Assembly (NCBI RefSeq): GCF_036178845.1
Contig: NZ_CP108070.1
Coordinates: forward strand, 2,294,001-2,358,000
DNA length: 64,000 bases
Origin: Streptomyces sp. NBC_00271
Lineage (GTDB): Bacteria > Actinomycetota > Actinomycetes > Streptomycetales > Streptomycetaceae
Direction: 5' to 3'
The notes under the pieces are model-generated. The model was not told where the DNA came from. It made no database searches and was given only the letters and a program-made list of their open reading frames with translations. This document shows, one piece after another, positions 62,919-64,000 of the stretch; within the stretch, counting starts at the first letter, position 1; every line of letters begins with the position of its first letter. The translations under genes were made by a program, and so were the position numbers.

Positions 62919-64000
62919 ATGGGTGTGGACGCGAGCGCGCAGGTCGGCCACGGGAAACGGTGGGCGGCCAGGGCCGCGCTGGTCGCGGCGGCGCTGGCGG
63001 TGCTGCTGCCGCTCGGTTACGGAGGCGTGGACGGCGTACTGCTGCTCCTGGCCGCGCTCCTCGGCGTGGCCGTCACGGCGGCGGCGCTGTGGTGGGCGCT
63101 GACCCGGCGCGGCCCGCTCCGCTGGGTGGCGGCCGTGCTGGCGGCCGTCGCCCCCGGCGCCGTGATCACCCTGTTCGCCGTGGCCCGCCTGCTCTGGGCC
63201 ATCCCCGTGTCGCTGGCACTGTGGACCGTGGCCGTCTGGAGCGGCCGGTACGCCCTGCGGAGCGACCGGACGCACGCCCCGCGCCCGAAGGAACGCAGGG
63301 CACCACCGCCGCGGCGACCCTTCCTCCTCATGAACCCGCACTCCGGCGGTGGCAAGGTGGCGAAGTTCGGACTGCGGGAGAAGGCGGAGCGGCTCGGCGC
63401 GCAGGTCGTGCTCCTCGACCCGGACCAGCACCAGGACGTCACCGCGCTGGCCCGGGCCGCCGTCGCGGACGGCGCGGATCTGCTGGGCGTCGCCGGCGGT
63501 GACGGTACCCAGGCGCTGGTCGCGGCCGTCGCCGCCGAACACGGTCTGCCGTTCCTGGTGGTCTGCGCCGGCACCCGCAATCACTTCGCCATGGATCTCG
63601 GCCTCGATCGCGACAACCCGGCGACCTGCCTGGACGCCCTCACCGACGGCGTCGAACTCCGCGTGGACCTCGGCTTCGCCGGCGGCCACCCGTTCGTCAA
63701 CAACGCCTCCTTCGGAGCGTACGCGGCGGTCGTGCAGAGTCCCGCGTACCGCGACGACAAGATCGGCACCATCCTGGACCTCCTGCCCGACCTGCTCACC
63801 CGCCAGCGCGGGCCGCGACTGACCGCCCGCACCGGCGACACGACGCTCGACGCCCCGCAGGCCGTACTGGTGAGCAACAACCCCTACCGCACCAACGATC
63901 CGGCCGGTCTCGGCCGCCGCGAACGGCTCGACTCCGGGCTGCTCGGTGTCCTCGGCATCACGGTGGACAGCGCGGCCGAGGCCGCCGTGCTCGTGCTGGA
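62919..64000 (+). CDS. Diacylglycerol-kinase-family lipid kinase with N-terminal membrane domain (3' end cut)
   Basis: The visible 360 residues start MGVDASAQVG at ATG 62919 with GAGGAG 4 bases upstream. Two or three membrane segments (about 20-95; ALVAAALAVLLPLGYGG, LLLLAALLGVAVTAAALWWALTR, WVAAVLAAVAPGAVITLFAVARLLWAIPVSL) precede a DAGK/sphingosine-kinase catalytic domain: FLLMNPHSGGGKV, GGDGTQALVAAVAAEH (ATP motif) and GTRNHFAMDLGLDRDN. It phosphorylates a lipid; the substrate is unknown. The gene runs past the window end. Confidence 0.88.
   Translation, partial: MGVDASAQVGHGKRWAARAALVAAALAVLLPLGYGGVDGVLLLLAALLGVAVTAAALWWALTRRGPLRWVAAVLAAVAPGAVITLFAVARLLWAIPVSLALWTVAVWSGRYALRSDRTHAPRPKERRAPPPRRPFLLMNPHSGGGKVAKFGLREKAERLGAQVVLLDPDQHQDVTALARAAVADGADLLGVAGGDGTQALVAAVAAEHGLPFLVVCAGTRNHFAMDLGLDRDNPATCLDALTDGVELRVDLGFAGGHPFVNNASFGAYAAVVQSPAYRDDKIGTILDLLPDLLTRQRGPRLTARTGDTTLDAPQAVLVSNNPYRTNDPAGLGRRERLDSGLLGVLGITVDSAAEAAVLVL

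Overview
The window is very GC-rich actinobacterial chromosome. GTG and TTG starts, strong GGAGG-type ribosome binding sites and the gene repertoire (SARP/AfsR-type regulator, SpoIIE-type phosphatases, a Spo0M-like protein, TerD, TatA, iron boxes of the DmdR/IdeR type, Rv1733c-family and baeRF10 proteins) point to Streptomyces or a close relative. There is no rRNA, CRISPR array or complete insertion sequence. Mobile or decayed material is limited to three gene ruins and one tRNA-like 3' half.

Layout. 1-4023: an iron-uptake unit (EfeB, and EfeU fused to EfeO) behind an iron box. 4517-9434: an MprF-like membrane protein, a histidine phosphatase gene broken by an in-frame TAA, a Spo0M-like protein and TatA. 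9674-10375: a ruin made of an ABC permease remnant facing a response-regulator remnant. 10498-25798: TerD, a HEAT-repeat protein, then a tightly overlapping five-gene operon (DUF4132, a 1630-residue unknown, a MoxR AAA ATPase, a DUF5682-VWA fusion, a SWIM zinc-finger protein). This operon resembles the poorly understood E. coli yeh/MolR cluster and is the strongest candidate here for an undescribed system. 25856-36341: a membrane protein, a beta-propeller protein, a PAS-GAF-PP2C-ATPase phosphatase, a SARP-like regulator divergent from an alpha/beta hydrolase, an NhaA-thioredoxin fusion and a PIG-L deacetylase. 36437-41181: NAD kinase, a zinc-ribbon protein, uracil-DNA glycosylase, an N-acetylglucosamine-kinase-like protein and a CbiX-like protein without the family's histidines.

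41306-48195: a minus-strand run of baeRF10, FUSC transporter, nitric oxide synthase oxygenase and lactonase, then an Lrp/AsnC regulator and a HAD hydrolase. A shared TGAGCC-type motif lies upstream of the Lrp and the FUSC genes. 48262-48580: an oxidoreductase ruin with an internal inversion. 48680-54464: a PaoABCD-like molybdenum aldehyde oxidoreductase operon with a divergent TetR regulator and a duplicated perfect palindrome between them. 54656-56927: a tRNA 3' half followed by a second NAD-dependent DNA ligase. 57024-58453: ferredoxin-NADP reductase under a second iron box. 58549-64000: a membrane PP2C phosphatase, two small exported proteins, a two-component system and a lipid kinase cut by the window end.

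Iron supply (EfeUO/EfeB), redox delivery (FNR) and iron-dependent enzymes (nitric oxide synthase, molybdo-flavoenzyme) occur together, but only the first two carry visible iron boxes. All family assignments come from reading translated sequence by eye, without database searches.
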